Shown here: positions 47,138 through 58,634 of the stretch, in pieces
How positions within the stretch are numbered: the stretch's first letter is position 1
Layout of the letters: every line of letters begins with the position of its first letter
From: Nectonema munidae
Lineage: Eukaryota > Nematomorpha > Nectonematoida > Nectonematidae
DNA length: 64,000 nucleotides
Direction of reading: 5' to 3'
Assembly: GCA_030549495.1 (NCBI GenBank)
Contig: JAUIRK010001021.1
Span: forward strand, 248,001 to 312,000
Position numbers and translations under genes: made by a program
The notes under the pieces: model-generated
Told to the model about the DNA's origin: nothing
Seen by the model: the letters and a program-made list of their open reading frames with translations, nothing else
The model's database searches: none

Positions 47138-48344
47138 ACACTTAATATTAAGATAGTTAAAAAATCTAAATAGATCAAAATGTTCGGTAATAAAAATTAA
47201 TAAATAAGAAAATATTATTAAAACCTAACAAACAATTTAAAAATATTATACTATATCTAAAAATAAGCATAAAAATAACAAAATATGAAAAGTAATGTCA
47301 ATGGCTCTAAAATCCTTCCTATTCGAACTATTTATATGTATGTGTATGTACCAGGGTAATAAAATACAACATATGAGAATATGAAGGCTGCTGAAGTAGA
47401 TATAATATAAATATTTATTTCCAAGCTGGGAAACTTTAAAAATATTATTGCCAACGGAAGCTTTCCATTTTAATACCAGTGCCACACTTAACATGGCAGT
47501 GATTAAATTTTTTGATTCATAAATTTATACACTTTTGTGCGTGCAATTAATCACTGAACTCAATCATAATCTAATCAGAAAAAATTAGTTTCCTAAGCTT
47601 ATTAATTATAGTGAGATGAGGTAAAAAGGTCTTTTGTATGCGAACGAAGTAATATTTCTATAATTTTTGGAGACACAAATATATTTTCCAATTTATCACA
47701 TAATACTTTTTGAAAATTACAAATTCACTCCAAAAATACTTTGACAAAATAAAATTTTATTCACGAAATAAGGTAGGTAATGAATATCACAATAACTAAA
47801 CGTGGAAAAGAAAAAGGCAAGTATAATTAATTCGACAATAACACAATGAAAGTAAGATGCAGAACAGTGAGTAAGAAGTTTATTCATTGAAAAAGCATTT
47901 AAAATAAAAAGATTAGGCACACATAACTTAAAAAGTTAAACATCATTTATGCACAAAATTGTTGCTATATTTTATGAAAAGAGTTTTAAAGTTCAAGATC
48001 ATTTATGTTATAGCAATGAATTGAGGCTTGAGTTTCCATCTATAGTTGTCCATTTTAGGTGTGTTAATAATATTTTTGTATATATATAAAGCAAAAATGA
48101 GATTTTGTTTTAGAATTGCAAAAAGGGAATAGACAAAGTGATAATAACTAATTCATCGAGATTTTATATATTATTTTAGTTTGTTAAAAGTGAATTAAAA
48201 CTTTCGATTTAAATAAAGCGTTATTTAGTTTTTGAAATATTTAAATATATTTTTGCTGAGAAAAAAATAAGTGAAAAAGTTGAGATTCTATCCAGAATTA
48301 AAAACCAAAAAGTATAAACAAACATCTTTTTCACACCTCTTCTT
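47138..48344. other. AT-rich non-coding stretch
   Basis: Frames at 47246-47494 and 47717-47920 (minus) show no recognisable motif. No bounded repeat seen. Confidence 0.45.
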
Positions 48345-48655
48345 TAGCTCCTTTCTATTTTGGTACTTTCTTTTATCTCTCCCCCCCCCCCCCACTCTAA
48401 AAATATTTTTTTAGTGAATGATTTACTTTTTTACTGCTTCATCAACATTTCTCTGATTATTTTATATTATTTAGATTTTTTTGGAGTTGGAAGGAGATAA
48501 CAGAGATATATAATTTCACTTTATATATATATATAAATTTTCCGAAAATATTCTGCTGAAAAGATTTTCTTCCAATTTTAGAAAATATCGTCTGCTTTTT
48601 TTTTAATTTTTTAGAATGAGGGGGGGGGGGGAGAGATAACAGAAAAGTACCTCTA
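48345..48655. mobile_element. Foldback element with poly-C / poly-G arms
   Basis: Left arm ttctattttggtactttctt-ttatctctcccc, a C-run, then ctctaaaaata. Right arm tttttagaatga, a G-run, then gagagataacagaaaagtac-ctctattt. The arms pair over roughly 60 bp, with the C-run and G-run facing each other. The central ~170 bp contains (ta)n. It is a MITE-like foldback of unknown class. Confidence 0.65.
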
Positions 48656-49509
48656 TTTTTATCTAATTGATTCATCATTTTTTTAAATCTTTTGCTTATA
48701 GGCTCTATCTTATGCAATACATTGTTTTTTAATTAGTCAGTTTAGTTATTTTAGTGTTAAGCAAGTTTCTGATTTCTGCCCTAATTATACATTTGGATAT
48801 TATAGAGTTAACCATTAAACCAATACAAACTAATATTATTAATAACATTTAAAAATAATCTATTTTATTTTTTTTCGTCATAAATAAATTTCATGTTTCC
48901 TTTATTAAGTTTAAAATTCTAGAGTTTAAATATACAGTAAATCTTCTCTCTGCAATAATTTGAGTATAGAAGTTATGAATAATAAAAGAAAACAAAAAAT
49001 ACGCTATAGATTTGTAATCAGTCATGTCAAAAAACACATTTGACAAGGAGGCATCGAGTAAACAAATAACTTATGTATAGAAGTCAAGAATAATGAAAAA
49101 AAGATAAATTACGCTGCATATTTGTATAACGAACACTTGCAAACTTACTGAAAGTAAAGCAACGTCTACAAAGTTGTCAAATTATATTTATATTTTCGCT
49201 GAAATGTCCTTCGGCCAAATGACCGGTCACATCTTGCTAGTCGAAAGATATGCCAGACAATGAAGTAAATTCAAGCACAAGAGATGTGTTTGAAAATAGC
49301 TCACAAGTAATAACTACAACAGATGTCCTTTTATTGAATATCTATGGAAGAATAGAAAGAGATAATTGCTCAGCTTTGAATGATATATAAAAGGTAGCAT
49401 ACGTAGGCTTTTGTATGTAATATATAAGTTACACTTGGTTAGTAAACTATTTACACATTTTAATATCATTGTGTTTTCAGCTTGAAACTTCATCTACTTT
49501 ATTTGTTTA
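48656..49509. other. AT-rich stretch, possible left flank of Tigger remnant
   Basis: At 48931-48960 tatacagtaaatcttctctc resembles the TA-CAGTAAA start of pogo/Tigger ends and may be the left end of the element whose transposase lies downstream. A doubled phrase (gtatagaagt-tatgaataat at 48963 and gtatagaagtcaagaataat at 49075) lies next to it. Confidence 0.4.
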
Positions 49510-50960
49510 GAATGTCTAAACCTAACAGAAAAGATTGATGTCTTTCTGATAAAATAAAAATTATTTCTGAGTATGAAAAGATAAACATAAGTTATTTTTA
49601 GCGTTGGATATTCTCCGATACAACAAGCAATAAAACGTAAAGACAAATACAAAGCTGCTTACGAAAAGAACATTCAGTCAAATAGAAAACGGGGTTGTGC
49701 AGGCTTAAGAAGTGAAGATTTGGGAAAATCTGTTTGTGCTTGATTCCAAAAATCTAGATCATACCCATTTCTGGTGCAATGTTACAAGTAAGAGCAAAAA
49801 TCACGAATGAGAAATTGAATTAAACTGATTTTAACGCGTCCTAAGGATGGTTAGATAAATTTAGAAAAAGACACATTAGTTTTATTATTGTTAGTGAAGA
49901 AAATGGTGAAGTTAATCCTAAATGTATTGTTGATTGTAAATCTAAATGTCCTCACTTATTAAAAGATTTTGTTCCAGTTGATATCTTAAATATTGACGAA
50001 ACTGGTCTCAACTAGAGAGCTTTGTCTAGACTTGAAGTGGAAAAAAATTAATAAATAAAGACCCACAGTATGTTTATGTTGTAATTTGTTGCACTTTAGC
50101 ATGGAAACCACGCTGCTTTCAAAAATATAACATAAAAACAACACTTAAGTGGTTTGAAAATAGAAAAGCCTGGATGACATCTTTAATTTCTGATGAATGG
50201 ATGCAAAGTTTTAACAAACAAATACAAATGCAAAAGAGAAAAGTGATTTTGTTATTGGACAATGCTACTTCTCATAGTAATAAAAAGTATAGCAATGTAA
50301 AAATATTGTTTCTTCCAGCAAACTCTACTTCTGTTTTGCAGCCTTTAGATCATATCATTTATTAAAAGTTTCAAAACTTACTATCGGCTACGACTTTTAA
50401 GAAATGTTCTTCTTAATAGTAAAAAGGCTGAAACTAGCAACAACTTGTAAAATCGTTAATGTTTTAGAAATAAGATATAAGTCTTCAAATAGCTTAAAGT
50501 GTTTCAAAGCATGTGGAGCTGTCGATAAAAAAAGTCAATATTGAACATGGAGAAAATGAAATTGATGATAAACTTAATAATCTTATTTTCTAAAAAAAAA
50601 CAGACAAAAAATCCGTAATGAATATATTCAGTTTGATCAACATGAAAATGTATATGAGCAACTTTCAGATAATTTACAAGACGAAGAAATGCTAAATCAA
50701 CTTGAAAAACCTTTCGATGAAGATTCATCTGAAGAAGAAGAAGAAAACAAAGAGGGCTCTAAGTGGCTGAAGAAATCACTGATATTATAAAAGCTGTTTA
50801 TTGCACTAAAAAAATTATTTTGTGGAAAAATGAATTTCATGAAAGAATACATAAGCTACACGGAAGATAGTTTGAGTAACAAAGCTTTAGAAGCAACGTT
50901 TAAAAAACTCAAACAAGCTTCAATAACTTCATATATTAAAAAAAGTTAAATCGGCAATTC
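49510..50960 (+). mobile_element. pogo/Tigger transposase remnant
   Basis: Begins MSKPNRKD and SDKIKIISEYEKIN, a CENP-B-like helix-turn-helix start. Further on come GWLDKFRKRHISFIIVSEEN, LLKDFVPVDILNIDETGLN (first catalytic Asp) and, in frame 50174-50365, RKVILLLDNATSHS (second Asp) and LFLPANSTSVLQPLDHIIY. The C-terminus near 50560-50950 is acidic (DEDSSEEEEENKE). Several stops and frame changes interrupt it, so it is inactive. Confidence 0.85.
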
Positions 50961-51054
50961 TCTCATATTTTAAATAAAATAGTTTGGTTTTTGTATCTTA
51001 TAAAATAATTTGCAATTCTAAAGTTTTAGAAACCCCTCTAAGGACAATTACTTA

Positions 51055-51167
51055 ACCCATTTAAGACCAAGTAAAGCAGACGACTTTAGTAATTCCTATT
51101 TAATTCCATTTAAAGTAAGAATTCGTCTGCGTTCCTTTTGGGAACATTGGTCGTAAATGGGATTTTA
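51055..51167. mobile_element. TTAA-type hairpin MITE
   Basis: TTAA-cccatttaagaccaa at the left and ttggtcgtaaatggg at the right are inverted (14 of 15). Inner gcagacga and ttcgtctgc also pair, so nearly the whole 113 bp folds on itself. A related half-copy is at 1744-1790 (cccattaagtctcaatg...cttcgtctgc). The TTAA start suggests a piggyBac-dependent element; the right TTAA is degraded. Confidence 0.6.
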
Positions 51168-51275
51168 CTGTATATTTCATAATGTAAGATAAAGACTCCA
51201 AAAAGAGTTTATGCTCAGAATGCTCTATATTATTATTTAATTGTAATTTAAAAGTTTGAAAATATATTAATTACA

Positions 51276-51396
51276 ATCAGGCCCAAGGATAAGGGGCAAG
51301 AGGGGGTTTGACCCTTGAAACTCCTTTGAAATATATATACTTTCTAATAGTCCTGGCCCCATTAAAATAGGTTCCCCCCCCCCCGGCCTGTAAATG
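51276..51396. mobile_element. Small GGCCTG-ended element
   Basis: The edges caggcccaaggataaggggc and tggcccc...ccccggcctg are loosely inverted (CAGGCC / GGCCTG), with a C-run inside. It is about 120 bp. The ends are hAT-like but no target duplication was found. Confidence 0.35.
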
Positions 51397-52114
51397 AAGT
51401 CTAGCGACAGAGCTGGTTACAATGCATAAAAACTAACAAAAGTTATTTCCTGTTATAATGTCAACTTTATTATAATGCTAAAATGTTTTAGCACTTAGAC
51501 AACAGTTACATCATAAATGAAATATTTTTAAAATGACTTAAATTTATTAAAGATTGTTAAATTACTTTGAGGGCGTCAAATTTTTTGAAGTTCTACTTTT
51601 CAAAGAAGAAACTTGAGTGTAAAAACTACTAGATGTTTTCATTTCAAAGTATTTAAAATGAAGCAATACGATAAATAGCAGACGAAGTAGATTATTAAAT
51701 ATTAGATTAGATTAAGTATTTAAATAAACATAAAAAATGCGCTTGAAAAATTATACTTTTTTTAAACAAAATCATTATATTAAATTTTTTATTTGTTAGG
51801 AAAGATATTTAATACATTAATCAATTATTCAAGGTTTATATCATTTACAATCTATGTTATTTTAATTAAGTTATCAAACCAGTTAATGATATTTCGAGTT
51901 TATTTGATATGAACAGTTTGTTTTAATGCAATATAAATTTAATTTAAAATTAAATACTTAAAATTTATTTATAATAAGTTTAGAAATATGATTAAGTATG
52001 TATAACATTTTCGTAATATATTAAGTTTTCAGATTATAAACGCCATTTTTTTCAATGCAGTAGATCTAAAAATGTAAAATATAATAAAAGTCATAGATAA
52101 AAAAAGAAGAAGAA
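51397..52114. other. AT-rich stretch beyond the end of the right-hand gene
   Basis: Lies just past the stop codon at 52115 (minus). No AATAAA is obvious close by. Nothing else recognised. Confidence 0.4.
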
Positions 52115-52315
52115 TTATACATTCAAAACTTCAGGAAGTACATTTTCATTTAAAGCGAAACCAGTTGAATCAGCGTGATTAATAAAGTGTTGAAGAGGAG
52201 CAAGGCAAGAATTGAATGAGTTGAACGTTGAAAGAACAAATTGACACATTAGATTAAATTCTTCATTTTCACTAATTTTCCAAAATGCGAACCAATTATC
52301 ACTTATATTTTCATC
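52115..52315 (-). CDS. Last exon of an unrecognised host gene
   Basis: Acceptor tttcttctag, then 66 codons and a stop: DENISDNWFAFWKISENEEF, NLMCQFVLSTFNSFNSCLAP, LQHFINHADSTGFALNENVL. Balanced composition, phase 0 start matching the donor of exon 53615-53890, and lack of stops make it a credible terminal exon. I do not recognise the protein. It looks helical and soluble, with no signal or membrane segment. Confidence 0.7.
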   Translation of the reverse strand, partial: DENISDNWFAFWKISENEEFNLMCQFVLSTFNSFNSCLAPLQHFINHADSTGFALNENVLPEVLNV

Positions 52316-52690
52316 CTAGAAGAAAGGAATTATAAGTTATAAACAAATAAAATTAGTATATATTTACAATTTAAGGTAATCTGTCATTATCAGCGCTTAA
52401 AACTTGTATTCTTTAAATGAAGTCTGATTCAATGATTTGATTGGTGAAGACCATCTTGGGACCCTTCTAGACCTTTCCCTGTACATTCTGTATCAGGAGA
52501 ACATGGAAATACAAGAACAAAATACTTTTGTTGCTTTTGTTTTTAGTTAAAACTTTTACAAACATGTTACCAACATCGTAAAAACCCACACGAGGTCATT
52601 TAGTTTCATCCATTTTTTTGGATTATAAGTGATCAGTCATCAAAATTAGGTATGATTTTTAGACACTTTCACTTGATAATATAACAAGCC

Positions 52691-52775
52691 GGTAATGTTG
52701 CACTATCCGTGCATCGATAAAAAGCCAATTGCATTGGAAAGACGTTTATCGATGCACGGATAGTGCAACATTATC
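52691..52775. mobile_element. 85-bp perfect hairpin with 8-bp target duplication
   Basis: Arms 52693-52721 and 52745-52773 are 29 bp each and perfectly complementary (taatgttgcactatccgtgc... with ...gcacggatagtgcaacatta), loop 23 nt. The flanks repeat aacaagcc (52683-52690 and 52776-52783). This is a tiny foldback MITE in the last intron of the unnamed gene. The perfect arms point to a recent origin or selection on the hairpin. Confidence 0.85.
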
Positions 52776-52842
52776 AACAAGCCTTTTCATTATATCAAAA
52801 TCAATCCTGGAGCCGTTTCAAGGTTCTATTTCTACATGGTAA

Positions 52843-52983
52843 TGGTACCGTAGGGTGTTTTCATCGAAAAGGCACAATTGCGCCGCTTGTATCGAACTAT
52901 GAGGAAAGCAAGCTTGATGTAGGATCGAACCCAGGACCTTGAGTTATCGAATCCCGCATCTAACCAACCATACTCACGCCCCT
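52843..52983 (-). mobile_element. tRNA-derived SINE, family 1, copy 3 (best copy)
   Basis: Minus strand: GGGGCGTGAGTATGGTTGG (box A-like), then CAAGGTCCTGGGTTCGATCC (box B), then a body with cctcatagttcgatacaagc and ending near ggtacc. It is the most intact of the three copies. Length is about 140 bp without a poly(A) tail. The head could come from a tRNA, but the anticodon stem is not preserved well enough to say which. Confidence 0.75.
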
Positions 52984-53614
52984 AATGCAAGTGTTAAAAT
53001 ACCAAGAATAAATTACTTCTCGGACTCAATTATCTCATATGGGTTTCCGACAATGTCAGCAAAGCATTAGTTTTAGCCCCAAAAACGAAAGTAACAAAAT
53101 TTTTTTGTTCTTATAGTTCTATGATAAAAATTAATGATAAAAGAATTCATTTTAATTTTGAAGAAATTTTTACTGAAAAGTTTTTGTTGTTGGAGTTTGA
53201 TTTCCTTATGAAAAATTATATCGTTTACATACACTCAGTTAACTAGATGAAGAATTCAATAACTATATCTATATGCAGTGAATTGGAACAACGGTGAAGG
53301 ATAATTAAACTGTGTAAACAAATCACGACTTTAGAATCGCTATAAACTAATCAAACTTGTGCCATATCAATTTTACATTATTTGATAAAATATGTACAAC
53401 TAAGCCTGAAATGGAATCACTAAACATGTATGTTAACTAGCTCATAGACAAAATCAATAGTTTTGTCGTCGTTTAATTATATTTAAATTGTTAGTATTCA
53501 ATGCCTCTACAACGATGATTGCTCATACATGTTGCATTTTTACCCACTAACACTGGGTCTACACATAAACATAGAGGAATGAATAGATGAAAAAATTAGT
53601 GTGAAGGAAACAAC

Positions 53615-53890
53615 CTTGATGATTTTAATAGCTTGAAAGCCGGTGACGCTGAGTAAAAGTGAAGCAAAATCAGATCTTTCATCGTAAGAAGGCCTATCAT
53701 CTATGAGGCCAAAGTCTTCAGTTGTGCGAACAAGATGAGGCATTTTTTGTTGTACATCAGCGATCAAATTGCTTTCATGCATTATGCGTTTGTTTCTTAA
53801 TTTTTCACTCACAAATACGATGAGAGCAACTTTGTGCGATTCATTAATTCCACGCAAACATATGTACTTTTTGAGAGTGGCGTTCGCTTC
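53615..53890 (-). CDS. Penultimate exon of an unrecognised host gene
   Basis: Acceptor tttttgtgaattag, 92 codons, donor atcaag|gttgtt. It encodes EANATLKKYICLRGINESHK, VALIVFVSEKLRNKRIMHES, VRTTEDFGLIDDRPSYDERS and ASLLLSVTGFQAIKIIK. Phase 0 at both ends joins it to 52315. Composition is that of a conserved soluble protein, but I cannot assign it to a family. Confidence 0.72.
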
Positions 53891-55248
53891 CTAATTCACA
53901 AAAAACAGATGTTAAAACGAAAGATTTTCATGAAATATGAAGGATAAACTAAAAGAATGAGTTGAACGTTGTTACAAAAAGAAAGCAGAAGCTATGAAGA
54001 ATTTCATAATTATTTGGAAAATGTTTTCAGCTCTCAATACTTTGGAAAGAATAAACCTCATTCGCATTCAGCATTAATTTAGTCATAAATATTTTTAAAA
54101 ATAAATATACGAAAATTGTGAATGATTTTTAAATAAATAAATATGCGAAAATTAGAACACCTAGAGTGAAAAAATTCAATTAAATATCTTTGCATAATTT
54201 GAAGAGTTTCGAAGTATAAGAATTTTACTGACCTTTCCCTAAGACAAATCAACTCAAAAATTTCAGCATCTATTGTGAAACTCAAATGGCTTGCCAAAGT
54301 AATTCATGCGTTCAGCTTTTTAGACACTCAATTACAAACATATATGATTTTCTTCAAAAATCCTTCTCCTACAAACATATCCCAAAGAACAGCATTCTAT
54401 AGAACTTTCACGTCGAGTATCAACTTACAAACCTACCTACAGTAGCAACCGATCTTATCAAGAATAACGTGGAAAAATAGATATATCACCTTTCAACCAC
54501 GGAAACTTACATTTAATTTCAGAAATCCTAAGCCGTTTTTTCTAATGGAATAACTTAGATGACTTCTTAATTGTTTAAAGTAAACAATCTTGATATCTGC
54601 ATAAACTTAACTCAAGAATCTAACTGTCACTCCTAAGCTTTCTTAGACATTTGCGTAGAAATTAAAGCCTCAGAATCATATCTTATTTATATATTAAACC
54701 TCGATAATTACCTAGCACTAAAAATGTAGACACACTGACATATATCAAATAACGTGACAATTCTGTAAACAAAAATAAATTAATGAAACTGAAAGACACG
54801 CTTTACATAGATTTATTGAACATCTAAATGACGCTAAACATAGAAGTAAATAATTTATTCTTTTAAAATTAACCGTAATTCTTTAAAAATATAAATTTTT
54901 CAATTAATATGTTATAATAGGGATTTATAATGAATCGAATCAAAAATAATTATGATAATATTTGAATTCTTTTTTTGTCAAAATTTGTAGTTTTAATAAA
55001 TTAAATTTTTCCAACTTACATATTTAATTCCTGTTCCTACCCAGTATTTTAAATATTCGTGCAATTGGAAAAAAGGTTTTAGAATCCTTGTTCTATTGTA
55101 TTTGAAAAATTATTTGTGAGTGTATAATTAAAAGTTTAGATTTAAATACTTTAAAAGCGCTAAGCATGTCAAACTTCATTAACTACACAACATGAATACA
55201 AAAGAAAATATTTTTGGTAAAGTAAACACTGATGCAGGAATAAAGTTA
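53891..55248. other. Intron or intergenic AT-rich sequence
   Basis: No further exon could be joined to 53890 with confidence. The 54079-54297 minus frame starts with SFTIDAEIFELICLRERSVK, which looks protein-like, but the frame soon becomes A/T-derived. Confidence 0.4.
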
Positions 55249-55489
55249 TCAAAATATTTTAAAGAAAAAAACTTTGCTCTTTAGATGCATTTTAGATTTC
55301 TTCTCGGCTTTCACTTTGGGAGAAATGCTTTCTCTGGAGTGAAGGTAGCTAAAACTTTGCTGTTTTAATTTTTCAAAAACTTTTGACATGTGCACTTTAA
55401 ACTCTTCATCTTTTTTGTCAGCATAGAATTTAAAGTTTTCTATAAATGAAACATCTTTATCCAATTTGAACTTCCAACCAACAGATTTT
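55249..55489 (-). CDS. Candidate exon, lysine-rich
   Basis: After acceptor atgtacttttag the frame reads KSVGWKFKLDKDVSFIENFK, FYADKKDEEFKVHMSKVFEK and LKQQSFSYLHSRESISPKVK. It may belong to the same gene as 53615-53890, but its phase 2 start and unclear donor prevent joining. The end given is the stop codon; a donor before it is possible. Confidence 0.4.
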
Positions 55490-58400
55490 CTAAAAGTACA
55501 TATAATTTTTATATTTTCCCAGAGAAAGTTAGTACATATCTCTGAAAAAAAACTCTAGCGATTCTAAACAACTTCGCATAATAAATTGTTATTTTTTACC
55601 AAAATAAACCAAAATCTTCTACAGATATATTTTTTTAAATAAATTGACAATTTTCCAAGTTTTAACTATTTAAAATAAAATTCATTTTTGTTTTATTTTT
55701 ATATTATATTTATTAAAAGTTCAAAAAACGAAAGAAAGGAAAACTTCGCAAAAATTTACGAAATAAAAAGTTTTTGGAAAAAAACAAAATAGTGCCATGC
55801 ATTTCAAAATTGTTCAACTATTTAGAAGGAAAATAAAATAAAAAATACATTATTATATATTTTTTTTATATAAAAAATGAAAAATAAAGAAAATCCTTTT
55901 TCATTCTAAATAGTTAAAAACATTGAAATACATTGCACCATTTTAATATATTTCAAAAAAATCGAGACTTTGAAAAGATTTCAGTTTTGTCTCGGTAAAA
56001 AGTCACACACTCTATTTAAAAAAAAAGAAAAATTCAAACACATTTTCAAGTTGTATAAAGAAAAAGCTCCAATATATTGCTTTAGCAAACTTGTTCCCTT
56101 TTTGGACTATTTTTGACATTTATTTGAACAAACAAATACTTTTATAAAATCAATTTTATTTCTCAAGTTTTTTCTGATATAATTTAAATAACATCAATAA
56201 TTTAGAATCATTTTGTTAAAAAAAATAAAGAGGAATCAGAATGTAAAATTCATAAAAATGATGATAATTCATCTTTAAAAAGGCAAAAAACAATTCAAAA
56301 TAGCTTCTCGTTTGTTTATAACTTTTTAAAATTTTCTTTTTAGCTTAAAGTATTAAAAATCAAAACAATTTAAAAATGAAGACAACTTTTTTGAATCAAG
56401 TTCTTGGTTTCTTCTGTCTGGAAAATGTCCACATGCGGGAAAAATGTGCCTTATTTTTAAGCACAAATACCTTAAAACAGACATACACTTAAATAGTTGC
56501 TTTAGAATAACACCAATAACAAATTGGCTACCAATTTGCAAAATAAATTTTAAAAATATTTAAATTTTAGTATATTCATTTACACACCTGAAATTTTTGT
56601 GTTTTTTAGTATTTTTATACAAAAAAATTGCTTTTGTTTTAATAAAGTGTGGGCACCGCTGCTTACCCGGTTTTGAAAAGAAAACATCGTTTCTAACAAC
56701 CGGATTCAAGTTTTTCGGTTTTTTTACATCTCTAATTATAATCGATTTAATTCGAAGCAATTTCAACAGTATTTTCATGAAACAGACAGCAATATCAAAG
56801 TTGTTCAAACCAAAAATTCCATTTAAACACGTGTTACATATAATGCTTCCCCTTATTTTTGATATAATCTTTGGTACAACGCAGAACCATCCTCATTTTT
56901 ATATAATATTTGAGCCTATTCATTATCTATAATTTAATTAATTAACCCTTTTCTCTCCATCTTTCATTTTACTTTGAAAAACAATATTCTGAATTAACAT
57001 TAACATTTTTTATTTCAATTAATACTCTTACGATCCATATTAATTATTTTATTTAATGATTTTCAAAATAAATTAAAAATCAGCCTAAATAAATAAAAAA
57101 CTATGATAGTAAGAAAAATATTTAAAAAACTAACTTACTATTTTTAGTATTTAAAAAACTATACTGGAATGTTCAAAACTTTAGATTTGGAATTTATTTT
57201 GTTTTAAAAACTTTAGTTTGGAATTATTTTGGAATGTTGAAAAACTAGTATTTAAAAAACTATACTGGAATGTTCAGAAATTTTACGATAAGATTAGAAC
57301 ATATACACAAGCATTAAATTAATTGGATCTAATATTATGATCAATGTTTTTATCGTCTATCAATTGATCAAACTCAATATTATCAGTTTCGGGGCAGTTT
57401 CTTTTTAACACAGCTCAGTTTACGCCTGCAAAAATATGAGTTGCAAAAGAACGAGAAATAATCATAGATAAATTCAAAGAAACATTTTTCAGGATAAAAA
57501 AATGAATCGGCATACCATAAAGCAGAGATGCCCAAAATGGAATGTCGGGCAAAAATTTGATCATCAATTCAATGTATAGGATTATGTCCACGAAGATGAA
57601 AATCCAATTACAATCGTTTGATTTGTTTACTCATTAGTTGAATCCACGTAAATCCTTTATTTAGATTATGATTTTTTTTAAATGTTAAATTTCTACTTTA
57701 AAATATGATTTCTCGCTTTGTGTTAAGAAAAGTAAGGATTTTTAGGTGTTGGTCCAATTTTATATAATTTTTGACATGAAGCTTTTTATTAGTTTCATTT
57801 CCTATTCACACAATTTCAATTTTTTTAATTTATTTAAAACTAAACCAAACCTTACAACATTTTGTTTATAAAAAAAGTATAATTAAATCAAAGGATTCAA
57901 TTAGATTTAACTAATGAGTCAATTGTTTTTTATACATTTCTTGCAATATTTTGGTGCAAATGAATAACTTGACATCGTATTATTTCAACTTGAGATATAG
58001 CTACATATCTAACAACAAACTTAAGTCTTTATCATTATCTTCATCTTCAAAATTGTAGGAATATTAAAATTTTTAAAAATTATTCATTTAAAAATTCCGT
58101 TATTGAAAATTATATTAAAATAATATAGAAGACAAATAATAAATACGTTTAGTTACACAATTATGAAAATACTACTTTTACATCTTTTTAAACTCTACCT
58201 TTTATTCTCGTCTAGCATAATAATATCTCAATTTATTAATCTCAATTAAAAATGTATAATAATAATAATAACACTGGTCAACAAGAATTTTGCTGATTTA
58301 GTAATTTTAGTTGATTTAGGGTAATTTGGGTCTGCTGAATTCAAATATCAAATTATTTTTGCCTAATCAGGTCAACTTTTTGAGATACGCTTTAATTTAT

Positions 58401-58634
58401 TTTAAGTCTAGCCTCAAATATTTTTACGTAAATCAGTATATTCATTAGTCTGATTTACTTTAAGTTTTATGGATGGTTATGAGTAATATTCAAGAAAAGT
58501 CTCATATTTATATAAAAATAATCTTCGAATACATTGAAGCTTTTGTTGTTTACCTCTGAAGCTTCAAGAAAGGAAGATGTATATATATATATGTAATAAA
58601 GAAACGTTAAAATTTTGTATGAATAAATCTTTAT
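55490..58634. other. AT-rich stretch with a minor duplication
   Basis: A ~100-bp unit is partly doubled: agtatttaaaaaactatact-ggaatgttca at 57147 and 57248. The frame at 56597-56932 plus / 56560-56808 minus is open on both strands and not convincing as a gene. No other structure seen. Confidence 0.45.

Noticed and set aside
51366-51384. Long C-runs (also 22622, 48378) as assembly gaps
   Set aside because: They lie inside or at the edges of MITE-like elements whose opposite ends have complementary runs, so they are likely real, although lengths may be imprecise.
56560-56932. Gene on either strand (111 plus / 82 minus residues)
   Set aside because: Both strands are open in the same place, there are no splice sites or motifs, and composition is A/T-driven.
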